60,000 nt of DNA from Symsagittifera roscoffensis (taxonomy: Eukaryota; Xenacoelomorpha; Acoela; Convolutidae), in NCBI RefSeq assembly GCF_963678635.1, contig NC_087067.1, forward strand, positions 58,696,487 through 58,756,486, written 5' to 3'. The notes beneath the pieces are model-generated. The model had not been told where the DNA came from. It made no database searches and worked only from the letters and a program-made list of their open reading frames with translations. This document shows positions 33,759 to 45,859 of this stretch, in pieces; positions within the stretch are counted from its first letter, which is position 1; every line of letters starts with the position of its first letter. Made by a program: the position numbers and the translations under genes.

Positions 33759-34440
33759 TTACAAATCAAAGAGCTGTCGAGCAGCTGAGTTCTCAAAAAT
33801 TTGCAGGTTTTCAATCGCGCGCAAAGCTGTTCTTGCCTCCGTCATCGGTGGTTGTCTTGGTTGCTCGCTGACTGGAGTTCCTGGCTCAGAGACCCCCTCA
33901 TCCTCTTTGATGGTAATTGAGTTGTCCACAGATTCCTCTTCCCAAGTAAAGAGGAAACTGTCGAATGGTTGAGCCACATATCTAGAGTCAGGAGTTTCGT
34001 GATAGTTCATTGCCACATGCTCAGCCACTTCCTGTATAACTTGCATTTCTCCAGGTTGGTTCTCTGTCATGAGTACTTGCGTTATATGATGTTCGTTGAA
34101 ATCCCTGCACATCACCTCCACCATGTACCATGGATTGGGAGGTCCATTCGTGCCAGAAAAGTTCCAGAGACTCACTTTTGATTGGTTGAAATTTTTCAAG
34201 CATTCGGTCCTTCAAGCATAAGAACCCTTCCCCTGACGACAGTTAAAGCTGTTCTCGGTGCCGTTTTTAAGGAAAAATTGTATGTATTACTTTGGAATGT
34301 CTCATAGGCAAAAGACCGAATGGCCGGAAAAAATTCAGCCGCTGAGTTTTCAGTATTCCAAATTTGGAAGAAAGCATTAATATTAAGCATTTCCATGAAC
34401 TTATTATTACTATTGGCCGAAAATACATATGGCAGAAATA
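33759..34440 (-). pseudogene. Unrecognised gene with one frameshift
   Basis: On the minus strand the first frame (34396-34196 and upstream to about 34440) begins MEMLNINAFFQIWNTENSA and runs through FFPAIRSFAYETF and RTALTVVRGRVLMLEG. A frame change near 34205 leads into a 146-codon frame (34199-33759) with NFSGTNGPPNPWYMVEVMC, HHITQVLM, then an acidic Ser/Pro-rich tail (EEESVDNSITIKEDEGVSEPGT) and stop. The GC content is clearly higher than its surroundings, which supports real coding. Total length is about 220-230 residues. No family recognised; a soluble protein with a disordered C-terminal third is all that can be said. Its N-terminal region is duplicated beside the PolB remnant, so it may belong to the same invading element. 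Confidence 0.5.
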
Positions 34441-34468
34441 TGTAAGACCTTCAAATTTTCACTGACCG

Positions 34469-35547
34469 CCGGCGAATTGGAACAAAATTTTTAATTGAGG
34501 GTTTTCGTGAAAAAATAAACAAAACATTGCATTGCTTCATCATTTTTTTTTTCAATTGAGAGGCAGTTGGTTCATTTTAATATTTCATTTATGATTTGTT
34601 TGTAAAAATAAAGTTTTACTTAAACACCAAAACATTAAGAAAATTGGCCTGGGTTTCAAGGCAATCATAAAAGCCAACAGTACAGCTAACTGAAAATTAA
34701 TTTAATTTCCATAATTTCGGCCCAATTTGGTATTTTTTTACTCGTTTCGGCGTTTAGTTTGAGCCAAAAACGTCAATTCCTGCCAATGATGGCGAGACTG
34801 AATTGTGGAAACTTGATTTCAGCATATCAGAATTGAGTGTTGAAAAATCTTAAGTAAATCACGAACATTTAAAATAATGAAATTAAATCCTAGCCATCCA
34901 ACTTAAAATTGGAAAATCGCAAACCGAGCGGCTACCTGAACTTTCAAGTACTGTCAAATTAAAGCGCATTGAACTAAAGTTAATAGTTAGAGGATATTTT
35001 CTTTTTAACATTGCTGATCGGTTGAGAGTGTAGTTTTTTCCACTTTGTAATAGCGGGGGACACTACTACTAGGTGTTCTACAATCTCGTAAGGATTATGT
35101 TGATGGTCAGACTAAATCGGCCGACCAAGGGATTACGCAACAACGCCCCCCTTTGTTAATGCTCTCATCGGCTCTATTTTATCCTTTCTAGCTAAATCAG
35201 CAAATCGTGGGCTCAATGGGTAATTTCTTCTTCAATCACAGAGGAATCAAAAATTAATTTACAATGCCCTTAATGAGCTAGTTACTAAGATCTACTTCTA
35301 TAAAAAGCTCGCGTCTCGTTTCGTTCATTCGCTCGTCGGTCCTCGCTTGACCCAATGCCAGAATCGCCAACGAAAACCAACTATCGAGCGCAACTCGCTC
35401 ACACAAATACTTCCACCCAGTACTAAACTCGGGTCCAAATCAGCCAACCTAACGAACTAACTGCGAGACACTACTAGCCTCGCTTCAAGCAACTGCGTCC
35501 TCCGCGGACCAACTATTCCTCTCGGCTTGCTCAATCGTTCTCACTCT
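34469..35547. other. Non-coding DNA
   Basis: No gene seen. GC rises from about 35000, with repeated tcgct/ctcgt words around 35310-35400 that may mark an old regulatory or LTR region. Confidence 0.45.
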
Positions 35548-35700
35548 AACCGAGAACATAACTAATCTTAAAAGTAGTTATCACTGTCCTCTAATTATTC
35601 TGACTGAGAACCAACTACTCTCAATAGTAGTTCAAAATGTTCTCTCTACTCTGACCGAGAACCAGCTACTCTCAATAGTAGCCCAAAAATGTTCTGCGTA
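35548..35700. repeat. Three imperfect tandem units of about 50 bp
   Basis: Each unit has the form ctctgaccgagaaccaactactctcaatagtag..tgttctct. The second and third are closest. Confidence 0.75.
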
Positions 35701-37450
35701 AGGGTAAGCTATTTGTTGATCCCTATATGTTGTTCTATTTGAGTCTTAGTTAAAGTTAGAGTTATGTCGTCCCTACAAGTCCTGAAATTTATTTGGTGCC
35801 CTTTTCGTAAAGTCTTAGCTGAGTTTTCCCCCCAACGACACTAGTCTTAAGTTCCAAGTTCATTTAGGGCATCTCTAACTAAGTTCTGCAAATATCAAGT
35901 CCAATTTCACCTCCAAACCAAATTATGTTTAACTAACCAATCTTCCCAAGGTTTCTAATTAATTATCCCATTAACTTTCCAACCTCCCAGGGGTAGGGGA
36001 AGACTCTTTTTATGGATCGCTAAATAACCCTAAGCATCTAAAATCCCGATCTATACTCTATTTCAATTCCCACCTTCTAGCTATCAGGGAAACGCGAATT
36101 GTGCCAAAACAAAAAACCACCTCTGGGGAGCTAAGTAAATAACCTTTATTTTTGTACTATTTAGGAGACCTATTTCCCATGCTATGATTCTGTTAATGCT
36201 AATTTCCTCTGGAAAAACTTTTCTTTTACCCGGACTGATATTCTTTTATTAGCGCATTCGCCAAGTTAAGTTGAACCCAATGTTTGCCAAATTCACTTTA
36301 ATTGACTCCACTAATTCAATCCTACAATGTATAAGTTTTAACTCTTTCAGTTTCTCATTTATTTCCCAATAGGTAAGTTCTCTCCCAATTAAAATTATCT
36401 TGACCAAATCTCATTCCCAAGGGTTGGGGTTGAATGAATACGCCTCTTTCCGAAATCAATCCCAAGTTTTTCTATACAAACTTGGTCCTAAACGCCCAAA
36501 GGTTATTTAGAGGTCACTCCAGGGTTACATAGGGTCAATCTTCTATATTCAGTTTAGGAATCCCAAAAGGATAGGTAACTTGATAGGTAGGAAACTTGAT
36601 AGGTCCCAAAGGAAACTTGACATCAAGTTTCATTAATATCCCATCGATAGTTCCCAAGTTATCCCATTTCCATTTCCCGTTATCAATTTTCCCTGGAAAA
36701 GGCTATTAAAACCGGAAGAAGACGCCGGAGGGGTTTTAATCACAAGGGGTCTTTTTTCGGGGATGAGTTGTAGTATCTGATGCCGCCATAAAATCGATTT
36801 GACCTCGCTCATTAGTTGCGTAAACTGCTTACTTCCGGTTTAAGGGGTGGTTTTCCAAAGTGCTTATAACTTGCGGTTCAACAGCTAGATTTGGCTCAAA
36901 TTATATTACCTGATGCACCCCGGTGGTACCTATGCTACCCTAAAGTATTAGCTCCCTGCATTCAGTGGGGTCTGAAAAACGACTCCCGGAAGTCGGGGTG
37001 GGGACTGTTTGCATAGGGCATATCACCGGAAGTAGGGTTCCAGGGGATCTGGTGTTTCAAATTTAAGCTTCCCTCAACTAGGTCTATAACATACTTTGGT
37101 TCCAATTCAACCGCTAGTTACTGAGTTCTGATAGGGCCATTCGCACATCCGGGAGCCGTTATCACTTGGAGCGGGGGGCCCGAAGGGTTTGGATTTTTGC
37201 ATGCCCGTGTCAAATCATCTCTAGTATCCGGCCTATGAGTTTCAAAAGGTAGCCCCGATAATTTCCATGCGGGGGAGGGGGGTTTTGCAAAACCGGTATT
37301 GTTTTGAAATCCTGCTTAGTCTTTGCTTGTTTTGGTCGATTTTGCAACTTAACCAGTTGTTTAGTTTGCTACTTGGCTCTTCTGTTGACTAAACAATCTC
37401 AATAGTACTAAGCTCATTTTGTATTTTAAACGGCATCATGTTGAGACAAT
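35701..37450. other. Moderate-GC non-coding block, possibly an old LTR or untranslated region
   Basis: No ORF of note on either strand. Composition (ccaa/ttgg-rich, GC clearly above the neighbours) is unlike the AT-rich DNA on both sides and resembles in style, but not in sequence, the untranslated 5' region of the element at 41.3-43 kb. I could not find paired LTRs for it. Confidence 0.35.
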
Positions 37451-39889
37451 GATACAAAATAATTTGAATAAATTTCAAGATTTTTCCAAAATTTTCACAC
37501 AAAATATTGAAATACGAAAAATTTTAGCTCGATTTGAGCTACAAAGCGGGTTATAAAATGTTCTCAACATTAACAAGAAATCTCATAATAGCTGAATCAA
37601 TAATGGAACTCCCGATTGCTCGGGAAAATAGTGAAATGAATCGTTATTTTTGAGAAAGTAATAAAAAATTGATCAAATTTATCAAAATTTTTCCATTTTC
37701 AACCATTTATTTGGGTAATTAACAAATTTTTTGTCCAATTCAGGGAGAATTGACATAGAAAGTTCAAAGCAAGGGATTATTAGGAGCAATATTCTTCGAA
37801 GTTTCTAGATCAACTTCATGATTTAACACCTCCTCAGTTTTTTCTCAATTACTAACCCAAATTTGTAAAAAAAAAATACAATTTTTGAGAATTTTTTCAC
37901 GTTAATAGTAAAAACTTCAGATCAATGATAAAAATTGAACAATTAACTGCTATAATTGACTAAATATTGAATAGATTTTTTTAAAAAAATTTCGATATTG
38001 GATCAAATTCAACAAAATCTTCTTCATAACTGATGATTATCTCTCTGTTGCTTCTGCAACATAAATTTCATAATTTTCTGTAGAAATGTTCTATCTTTCA
38101 AGATTAATCTTGCTTTCTGCTTAATACATGTTTTCGCGGTTGAACTCACTTTGCAAGAAAAGCTAGTCAGAACTGGAGAATTTAGGAGAAAAATTGTATC
38201 AATTGATTGAACAATTTGCAGGCAGAGATGAAATTAGAACTGATAGCGTCTGACTATTGCATAAAAAATTGTAAATGTCTTCCTCAAGGTTCCCTTGTTC
38301 AGTTACTACAGGAAACTAATTAAGCAAAAATACAATTTTGGTGTCAATAACTATCACTTTTCTTGCAAAATTTTTATTAAATCGCTTTTTATTCTTAATT
38401 TATGACGGAAGTTTTCTCAAAACTATCCAAGTGAGAAAGAATTGGTGCTAGTTAAAGCATTGACAAACATATGTAAAAATGAGAACATAAATGTGTATTT
38501 TTAAGATTTAAGAACAAATTAAGAGCAGCTCTGTTAGTTATAATCTGAAATGTCTGGAAATACGCAAGGGAACCTAGTTCCTATCATCTACAATCTCCAA
38601 AAACTTCTAAAAGAGTGCGTCTCAGAAAATTGAGTTAGCAAAGGAAATCAAAGTGCGAACTGGAACAATTGTATAATTTCCAATTTGTATCAAGCAAAAA
38701 AACTCTATGGTAAAAAATAAAGAAATGTAAATCTTGAAAGCAAGTTTTTGATTAATGCTTCAGGTATCTTCCTCCAAAAGAGGTCGGATTGGCTTTACTT
38801 TACAAAAATTATCCTCACAACTTCTAATTTTTCATATAAAATTAACTTATATATCAAATGATAACTAACTTTTCTTATGAATTACACATAAAAACAAATC
38901 TTTGACATTTTTTCGTCGGAATTTTCTCAAGATATACTTTATGAGCTAAATTTAAGTAAAATTTTTTCCAAGTTCTAATGAATTAAATTGAGTTTCTGTC
39001 TCCTTTTAGGTTTTTCTCAGTTTTTGCTTCAATTACTATCTACCAAATTAATCCATTTTGAACAAATTTTTACCTAAAAATTGAATTTTAGAAGGAGAAA
39101 TGTATCGTTTCAACGAACGTTCAATAATCCGAAGCTGAATTAATGCCATAAACTCTTTGCTAAAGCGTTTTAATGATTTTCTCAAACTGATAATTTTATA
39201 CTGCTGTTTCGAATCTGATTTACTATAAAAAAAGTAAACTTTGGAGGGAGAATGATGTATATTATTATCTTGAAACTTTCAAAGGTTAGCACAAACATAC
39301 ATTTTTTAAATTTTTTCCAGGACAGTTATCATTTTTGTTTTCTGAAATCGTCAAAAAAACCATAGAAAACTATAATTTTTAATAAATCAACCCCCATTAT
39401 CTTCTTAATAGATGCACTACTCTATGAACATTATAACAATAACTAAACAGGGAAAACTTTTAAATGGCAAATAGGCAAAACCTTTCAATTAGTCGATGTT
39501 CTATAAACATCCAGTTTTTTTTAAAACAAGTCAACAAATACTTAAGCAATCATCAGCATATGTTATTCATTCTTACTACAATATTATCACAACAGAATCT
39601 CAGCAAGCATGGAACCAATGGTGTTTTTACTGAAGATAAAAGATTTTTGGATCAACTTTTATGGAAAATTTCACAACAATTTGAAATCGATTTTTGCTGT
39701 CTGTATCGTCAATCAACACCTTTGAACAAAAAACGACAGATAAAGAATTGTGAAGAAAAACTGCATAATTTTTGCTAGATTTTTTTCAAATTTGTCTAAA
39801 ATACAATCACAATTGTATTTCAGACTCAGTAAAAATTAATATTCATTATAACTTGTCCTAAGTTTTTAAGAAAAAAAATAATAATTTAC
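37451..39889. other. AT-rich non-coding DNA
   Basis: No repeat or gene supported. The 104-codon frame at 39464-39778 has no recognisable features and is not called. Confidence 0.5.
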
Positions 39890-40064
39890 CTCCTCTTGGA
39901 ATGTGTATGGAGACGGCTTAGCACATAATTTGACATTATGTTGACAATGCTTCTTGAAATGATAAGTGAGTTCCTTGCTGCTAAAAGCATAAACGTTACA
40001 GTTCGAACACTTCAAAACACCACAGGTTCTACAATGTCTTGACGCATCTTTACGTGTGTACTAT
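39890..40064 (-). CDS. Possible exon with a C2H2 zinc finger (partial)
   Basis: On the minus strand an AG acceptor (tgttgcagatag, at about 40061-40068) is followed by about 57 codons ending at a GT donor (gag|gtaaat at 39890/39889). The translation contains CSNCNVYAFSSKELTYHFKKH, which fits C-x2-C-x12-H-x3-H exactly, preceded by another CxxC pair (HCRTC) and followed by HCQHNVKLC. Such fingers bind nucleic acid. It could be one exon of a host regulator or the N-terminal finger of an invading polymerase gene; flanking exons were not found. Confidence 0.4.
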
Positions 40065-41063
40065 CTGCAACATTCAAAACATGCAACTCATTCATTTCTA
40101 TTCAGCGACGGCATTTCGTTAAGTAAAAATGAACTTGAGAATAAATGGGAGATTTAGAATGTCCAAAATTTTTAAATAAAAAGAGTTGAAAAAGTTAATA
40201 GAAGTAAATAAAAACAGCAAATTTCTTAACCAATTGTTTTTAACGTAAAAGAAAATCAGAATGGTTATCATCCTGTTCGGCCAAGATTAAAAAAGTCATC
40301 CAATCTAACCATAAAATTTTCGAAATTATTAACCAATCAGAATCGAGCATTACCACCATAAATTTTTCCAACATAACCAACATTTTCATTTGACACCAAA
40401 GTGAGATAAATGAGATTTCTTGTCTGGTTTATATTATTTTTTTGATAATCAATTCAAATTTTGAAACTTCGATCAAAATTTTTTTGATTGATTTGATTTC
40501 TAAACAGTGAAAAAAGAAGGCACCAAAATATACAATTTTATCCTTTTTTGGTATATCGTAGAATAAACAACCACAAGTCTATTAAATTTGGATAATTGAT
40601 TTAAAGATATTCTGACAAATCCAGATTTTATATTTGTATCAAACTCAAAACAGTAATCGAATTGATGTTTCTTATCTCCAATTTTTGTTTCAGTGGCTCT
40701 TACGTTGTTTTGTTTTTTATTGATTGGCCACTCAAATTAAGTTAACCCTTCTAAATAAAAACGTTGTTGATAAATCTGGCAATACTCTTCTTTTTTGTAA
40801 TCTCCTCTCCATCTTTCTAACAAATTTATTGAACTTTCTGTGTTTCTATAAAAAGTTAAAACTAATACAATCTCCATCAACGTCTTCACTCCACCACTTT
40901 TGTAGTTTTTTGCACTAGTTCAATTTTAAAATCTGATGAATATCCATTTCAGATATTGGAAACTCTTTTGGTAGAAACATTTTTCTTACTGAAATAAATG
41001 AAGAAACTTAAAAAACTGGAATTGTTCAATCATTTTTCCAAAGGTGTTCAGGTCGGGTAATGA
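40065..41063. other. AT-rich non-coding DNA
   Basis: No gene seen; short hydrophobic frames (for example 40724-40918) are not supported. Confidence 0.45.
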
Positions 41064-41288
41064 ATTGGATCCTGCAATAGTTGCAACTGGAAAATTGACA
41101 AAGCTTACGAGACATATCAGCTGCGACAGTTTGAACCTAAGATGGCGTTAAGTAAACAAAACTCGTCTTTATACAAAAACAGCAACAAAACAAGAGATGC
41201 TATCATAACAATAGAGGAAGCTATAACAAAAAACAATGCCTCAGAGCAATTAGGGCCAAACTGTCGCACCTGGATAGGCTATGCCTGG
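41064..41288 (+). pseudogene. Open fragment interrupted by the LTR (possible gene remnant)
   Basis: A 75-codon frame without stops runs from just after TAA-TGA (41058-41063) to the LTR. It has balanced composition and Cys pairs (GSCNSCNWKIDKAYETYQL) and ends NCRTWIGYA. Its continuation, if any, would lie past the right end of the window, after the 3' LTR. Confidence 0.25.
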
Positions 41289-41573
41289 TGGAACCTGATC
41301 TAAACTATATTTTATGATTGGATAAATTAGATATTTTACCACTGTAAAGTATTTAATATTAACCAATCATGATCCATCTAACTAACAACCCACTTATTTG
41401 TAAGTGCTGAAATTACTTGTAATTTCAGCACCAGAGAGATTTGAGTTTAACTTAGGAATTAGTTGCCTCTCCAAGAGAACTTCAGCAGCCGCAATAAACC
41501 AGTATACCCTAGATCTTTTGAGCCTAGCAGAGACTAGTTAAACACCCTGAGACTACTAAGTATAAGAGTAAGA
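41289..41573 (+). repeat. 5' LTR (matched portion)
   Basis: The 285 bp that can be compared with the 3' copy align without indels and show five differences, all transitions. The true LTR continues to the right for an unknown distance. Within it, gtgctgaaatta and taatttcagcac form a perfect 12-bp stem with a 4-base loop at 41404-41431. Confidence 0.9.
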
Positions 41574-42999
41574 TTAGGATCGGTATTAGACTAAGAAATT
41601 GCACGAATCTATCCGGCCGAAATAAGATAGCGTGACGAGCAGACGGTGTACTCTATCCGAAATTACTCTATGAGTTAACCACATCGGACCTAACTCATCT
41701 GGTGCGACCATAAGCCTCGAATAAGACCTTAATAGCTTACATTTAACCAAAAATAGATTAGAATTTAGATAAAACATTTTCAAAATGTTATACGATAATA
41801 GTTTAATCGAAATGTCTCTACGACTCAATAGGTCAGAGCCGATATTCCGAACGATAACAGAACTACCCGGAATTGGAAGAAGACCTCGAACAAGAGACGA
41901 CATACGACAAAGTAGAAACTTACCAAACAGTTTTATGATTGTACGGTAAAAGCCAACACAAACTTTTATATTTAGAATCTTATTAGCAATGAATTTAGAT
42001 TTTCATCTGCAAATTTAAAATTTTGAAGTCAATCTTCATGATCATTTCAGGCGCTAAACTAAATTATTAATGTACAATAACGATTGATAAAAAGATCTCA
42101 GATCGTTTTCTTAAATTCTGCAGTCTTATATAAAACATATTTGAAAAATATTTATTGAAAATGAAAATAAAAACTAGTAGCATGACAATAAATTGTTAGT
42201 AATCATAAATCATCTGTTGTCCCAGCTTTATCACCTAGACATAACAGCAATCATACGTTCAATAATATCATTAAAATGCTAAATCTTTTTCTTAAATGAA
42301 TATAAACCATTTTAAACTTAAATTCACTTAATTTTAAAATCAGATCATCAAGGCTTATCCTTGGATCTTAATTAATTTTCTATCTCACTAAATTTTAAAT
42401 CAGATCATCAATGCTTCCCTTGAATCTAAATTAATTTTCTATCCTTAATTTTAATTCTGATCATCAAGGCTTATCCTTGGATCAAAAAGAACAATTTTGT
42501 TCTCCCCCACCCACTTAACAAGTGTCTAACGACCTCAAACGTCGATTCATTATCCAAACCTTCCAAAAGACCCAAGACTAAAAGAAATTTTTAAATAAAA
42601 CTAACCATTCAAATTAGGATAAACAGTGAAGAACTTCGGTTATTCATCCTTCACTTGAACCCTCCTCTTACCAGACCCAGGATAGATCTTAGACTTAGTA
42701 GGTTTAAAATAGTATCTAACGAACTACTTGCGTTCTAATTATACCTGAACCTTGTGGATCGATTTACTATTCTCCAACCCTTGAACACAATCACTACCCC
42801 TAAGTAAGATTAAGTAAGTTAACACCTTAGCTTAGACTAGCCACGAGAAAGTAAAAAATCATTCTTTGGAATCGATATACTTTTCTCTCCAACCCTAAAT
42901 AAAAAGACCCAGGTTAAGCTAACCAAAAAATCGTAAGGACTAACAGTCTAAGAAAATAGAAATACCTAACAACTTTTTGCATCCCTCATCCTAAACCTT
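41574..42999 (+). other. Remaining LTR and 5' untranslated leader
   Basis: No ORF. It contains three tandem units of about 60 bp at about 42320-42490 (each with cagatcatcaaggcttatccttgga or a variant). I could not identify a primer-binding site with confidence. Confidence 0.6.
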
Positions 43000-45819
43000 A
43001 TGTCATTCAAAAATCTAGGAAATAAACAAACAATCGTTTTACACAACTGTGAGATAGATAACAAAAAATACGATCTTGTCATCACACCTCATACACAAAC
43101 AGTTGGATACATTAGAACAAAACGACAAACAATAAAAAGAAATCACACGAAAAAGATTTTCAAAAAATAGAAACGCATTTTCAGAATCAGAAGCCAGCAA
43201 TTTAGATGATCTCTACAAATTAAAAGAATCAATTGATAAAAATTGATCAATTATATTTTTCCGATTCAGAAACAACTTCAAATTCATCAAAAAGAGGAAA
43301 AAGAAGAATAAAAAAGCAATACAAACACAAACCAGTACACTTGTATAATTGGAATCAACCAATTAGACACATCGATAGATATATATTAACAGTCATCAAA
43401 CAAAAAAATGAGCCACACTCAAAGTGACGATAGTCCAGATGACGAAGAGGTTTACCCTTCCTCATAGATGCACCCGATAATAGAGGGCAACATGATTTTT
43501 GCAAGAATTTACTAGTAAATTTGTTTAAACCCGGAATCAGTCCATGCAAAGATGAATTCCCAGATGTAAAAATCAAAAGCCAAATTATTAAACATTATTT
43601 GAAAGATATATGTAACTTAACACAACAATATGAAATCTACACCATAGAATTCAGCACACCAAATACGAATCATCGTAAATACGTAATTCAAACAGATGAT
43701 CTTGAATTAGAATTTTCAAAAGTATTCTTAGAATATATCAAAAGCATACAATAACATAATTCACAAAGAGCAAACTCTATATTCACCAACGAAGTTTTCG
43801 CAATAATATATACCTATATTTCTATATTAGAAAAAACAGAATTTCAAAGTATCTCACCAACTGAAACATCCAAACATACAAAAGTACGACATGAAATCAC
43901 CTTATTTTCAACTTTTCTACATATAATCAAAGAAAATTTCACTAAAGACGATGTTTCACAACACACAAAACATGACTTACAAAAAATTTTGGCATGGTTT
44001 ATAATAGATTATTTCACACATAATTTAGACTTAATTTCACAAGAAAAAAAAATTTCAGACCTCAAAATCCAAATGATGATACTGCCATTACAGAACAATC
44101 AGACTACGTTTGGGACCCTGAATAGTCTCATCCTACATTTATAAATATCCCACAGTCTATCTCAAGTCAAGCAATAAGTACAATATCTTACCACAGAGAT
44201 TATGTAGAAGTAGTACCACTAACCATTGATGCAACACCATTAAACTACAATACATTTTTACCTGATACACGAAATAACAGTTTAAATTCGACCGTCATAC
44301 ACAATGAAAACCTTAATAGAACTAGAAATCTAACACAACAAGATATTCAAACACCATCACACTTCATAAATGAAGAAATTTTCCAAACAACAACAACTAC
44401 ACAACAAAGTATTTCACCAATACATCCAAATTTAACAACACAAAAAAATACAAATAATTCATAGGCACAAGTAACCTTATAATCAACCGTTAAACTTTCG
44501 GTTGCTCCAAAATATTCACATATGGATTATCAAACATATAGACCCATGACAGTACCATCAAAACCACGAAGAACGTTCACATGAAACACTTTTGCAGAAC
44601 ACAATTATAATTATGCACATTCGTCAAAAACAAACTACCCCCCACGAAAAACTAATAATAATCATGTATGTTCTCACTATTGGGATAACCCAATGACAAC
44701 AACCAACTCAATGAATTTTCGAACTAATTCACATCCTCCACAGGATCAAAGTGAAAATTACCCATTCTTTCAACAAAATAAAAATAAAAAGCAAGCACCT
44801 CATCATACGGAATACTTATCATTTGATGATGATTATTTACAACCAGACATTTTTGCACCATATACCCAAGAATATCGCAAACAAGGATCGCGACGACCTC
44901 ATACATATAATAGAATTTTTTCTCCAAATCCAACAGATACACGAAATCAACAACCAATACATATGCCAAATCCAACTAATACACAATCTTTTCAACCAAT
45001 TCAACCACAAAACCCTATGACAATGCACTCGTATCAACCAACTCAAATGCAAAATGAAATACCACTTCCATATTATCTTCAACAACACGAAATAACAAAA
45101 AATCAACTTTCAAATTTTTCGCAAATGCCAAATGCCACAGAATCACTAAAGATGACAATGAATCCATACCTCATGGGTGGGTCATCAATAACATCAAATA
45201 AACCACTAATGGTATTCACAGGAACAGACCCTGAATATTCTGTAGAAGATTATTTAAATGCAGTAACAGCAAATTTAATTTTAAATGTAGGACCTGAACC
45301 AATTAATACGCCACTACATCACAATTGAATACATAGACGCACAGCGTTGATACAAACAACCTTAGATGACGCAGTTCAAAAATGGTTTTCAGTTTTACCT
45401 ATAGAGATAAAATCAGACTGGAAAAGATTTACACAAGAATTTTCAAAAAAGTTTGACTCCGAAAGAAATAAACAACACCAAAGAGTTTTATGTATTGAAA
45501 TTTGCAGATTACCAATGAAACCATCAAACAATTAGCAGTATGTATCGAAACACTAGTTCGAAAAGCATATTCACTAAATACACATGACTGTAAAAACACA
45601 AAAATGAGAGAAATTTTAATGATGACCTTAACACCTCAATTAAGGAAAATAGCAATAAAAAAGAGAGCATCTCATCCTTCTTCAATTCGAGAGCCAGATT
45701 TAGATTTTCGAAAAATAGTAGACAAACTAGAGCAAGCAGAAATCACAATGAAACTTGAAGAAACAGAAAATCTAAAACTACAATATGTTAATCGAATTGA
45801 AACAAACACTACACATTAA
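43000..45819 (+). pseudogene. gag: gag (broken)
   Basis: Gag builds the particle. A plausible start is ATG at 43000 (MSFKNLGNKQTIVLHN). After frameshifts near 43165, 43230 and 44060 and stops at about 43752, 44131, 44462, 44480 and 44581, one frame continues from about 44065 to 45328. The N-terminal part (43500-44050) is probably matrix-like. It is followed by an Asn/Gln/Thr/Pro-rich linker (44700-45120). The capsid region begins near 45190 (TGTDPEYSVEDYLNAV) and includes WFSVLPIEIKSDWKRFTQEF, the W-x-F pattern of retrotransposon Gag capsids. A frameshift near 45500 leads to the last part (45502-45819). The N-terminal half is also present as a fossil at 32.1-33.0 kb. Confidence 0.75.
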
Positions 45820-45859
45820 ATAAACATACAGGAATCAGATACAGACCTAGTTGAAAAAT

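Noticed and set aside
41586-41903. 105-codon minus-strand ORF in the LTR/leader
   Set aside because: No recognisable features; it lies antisense in the untranslated part of a retroelement.
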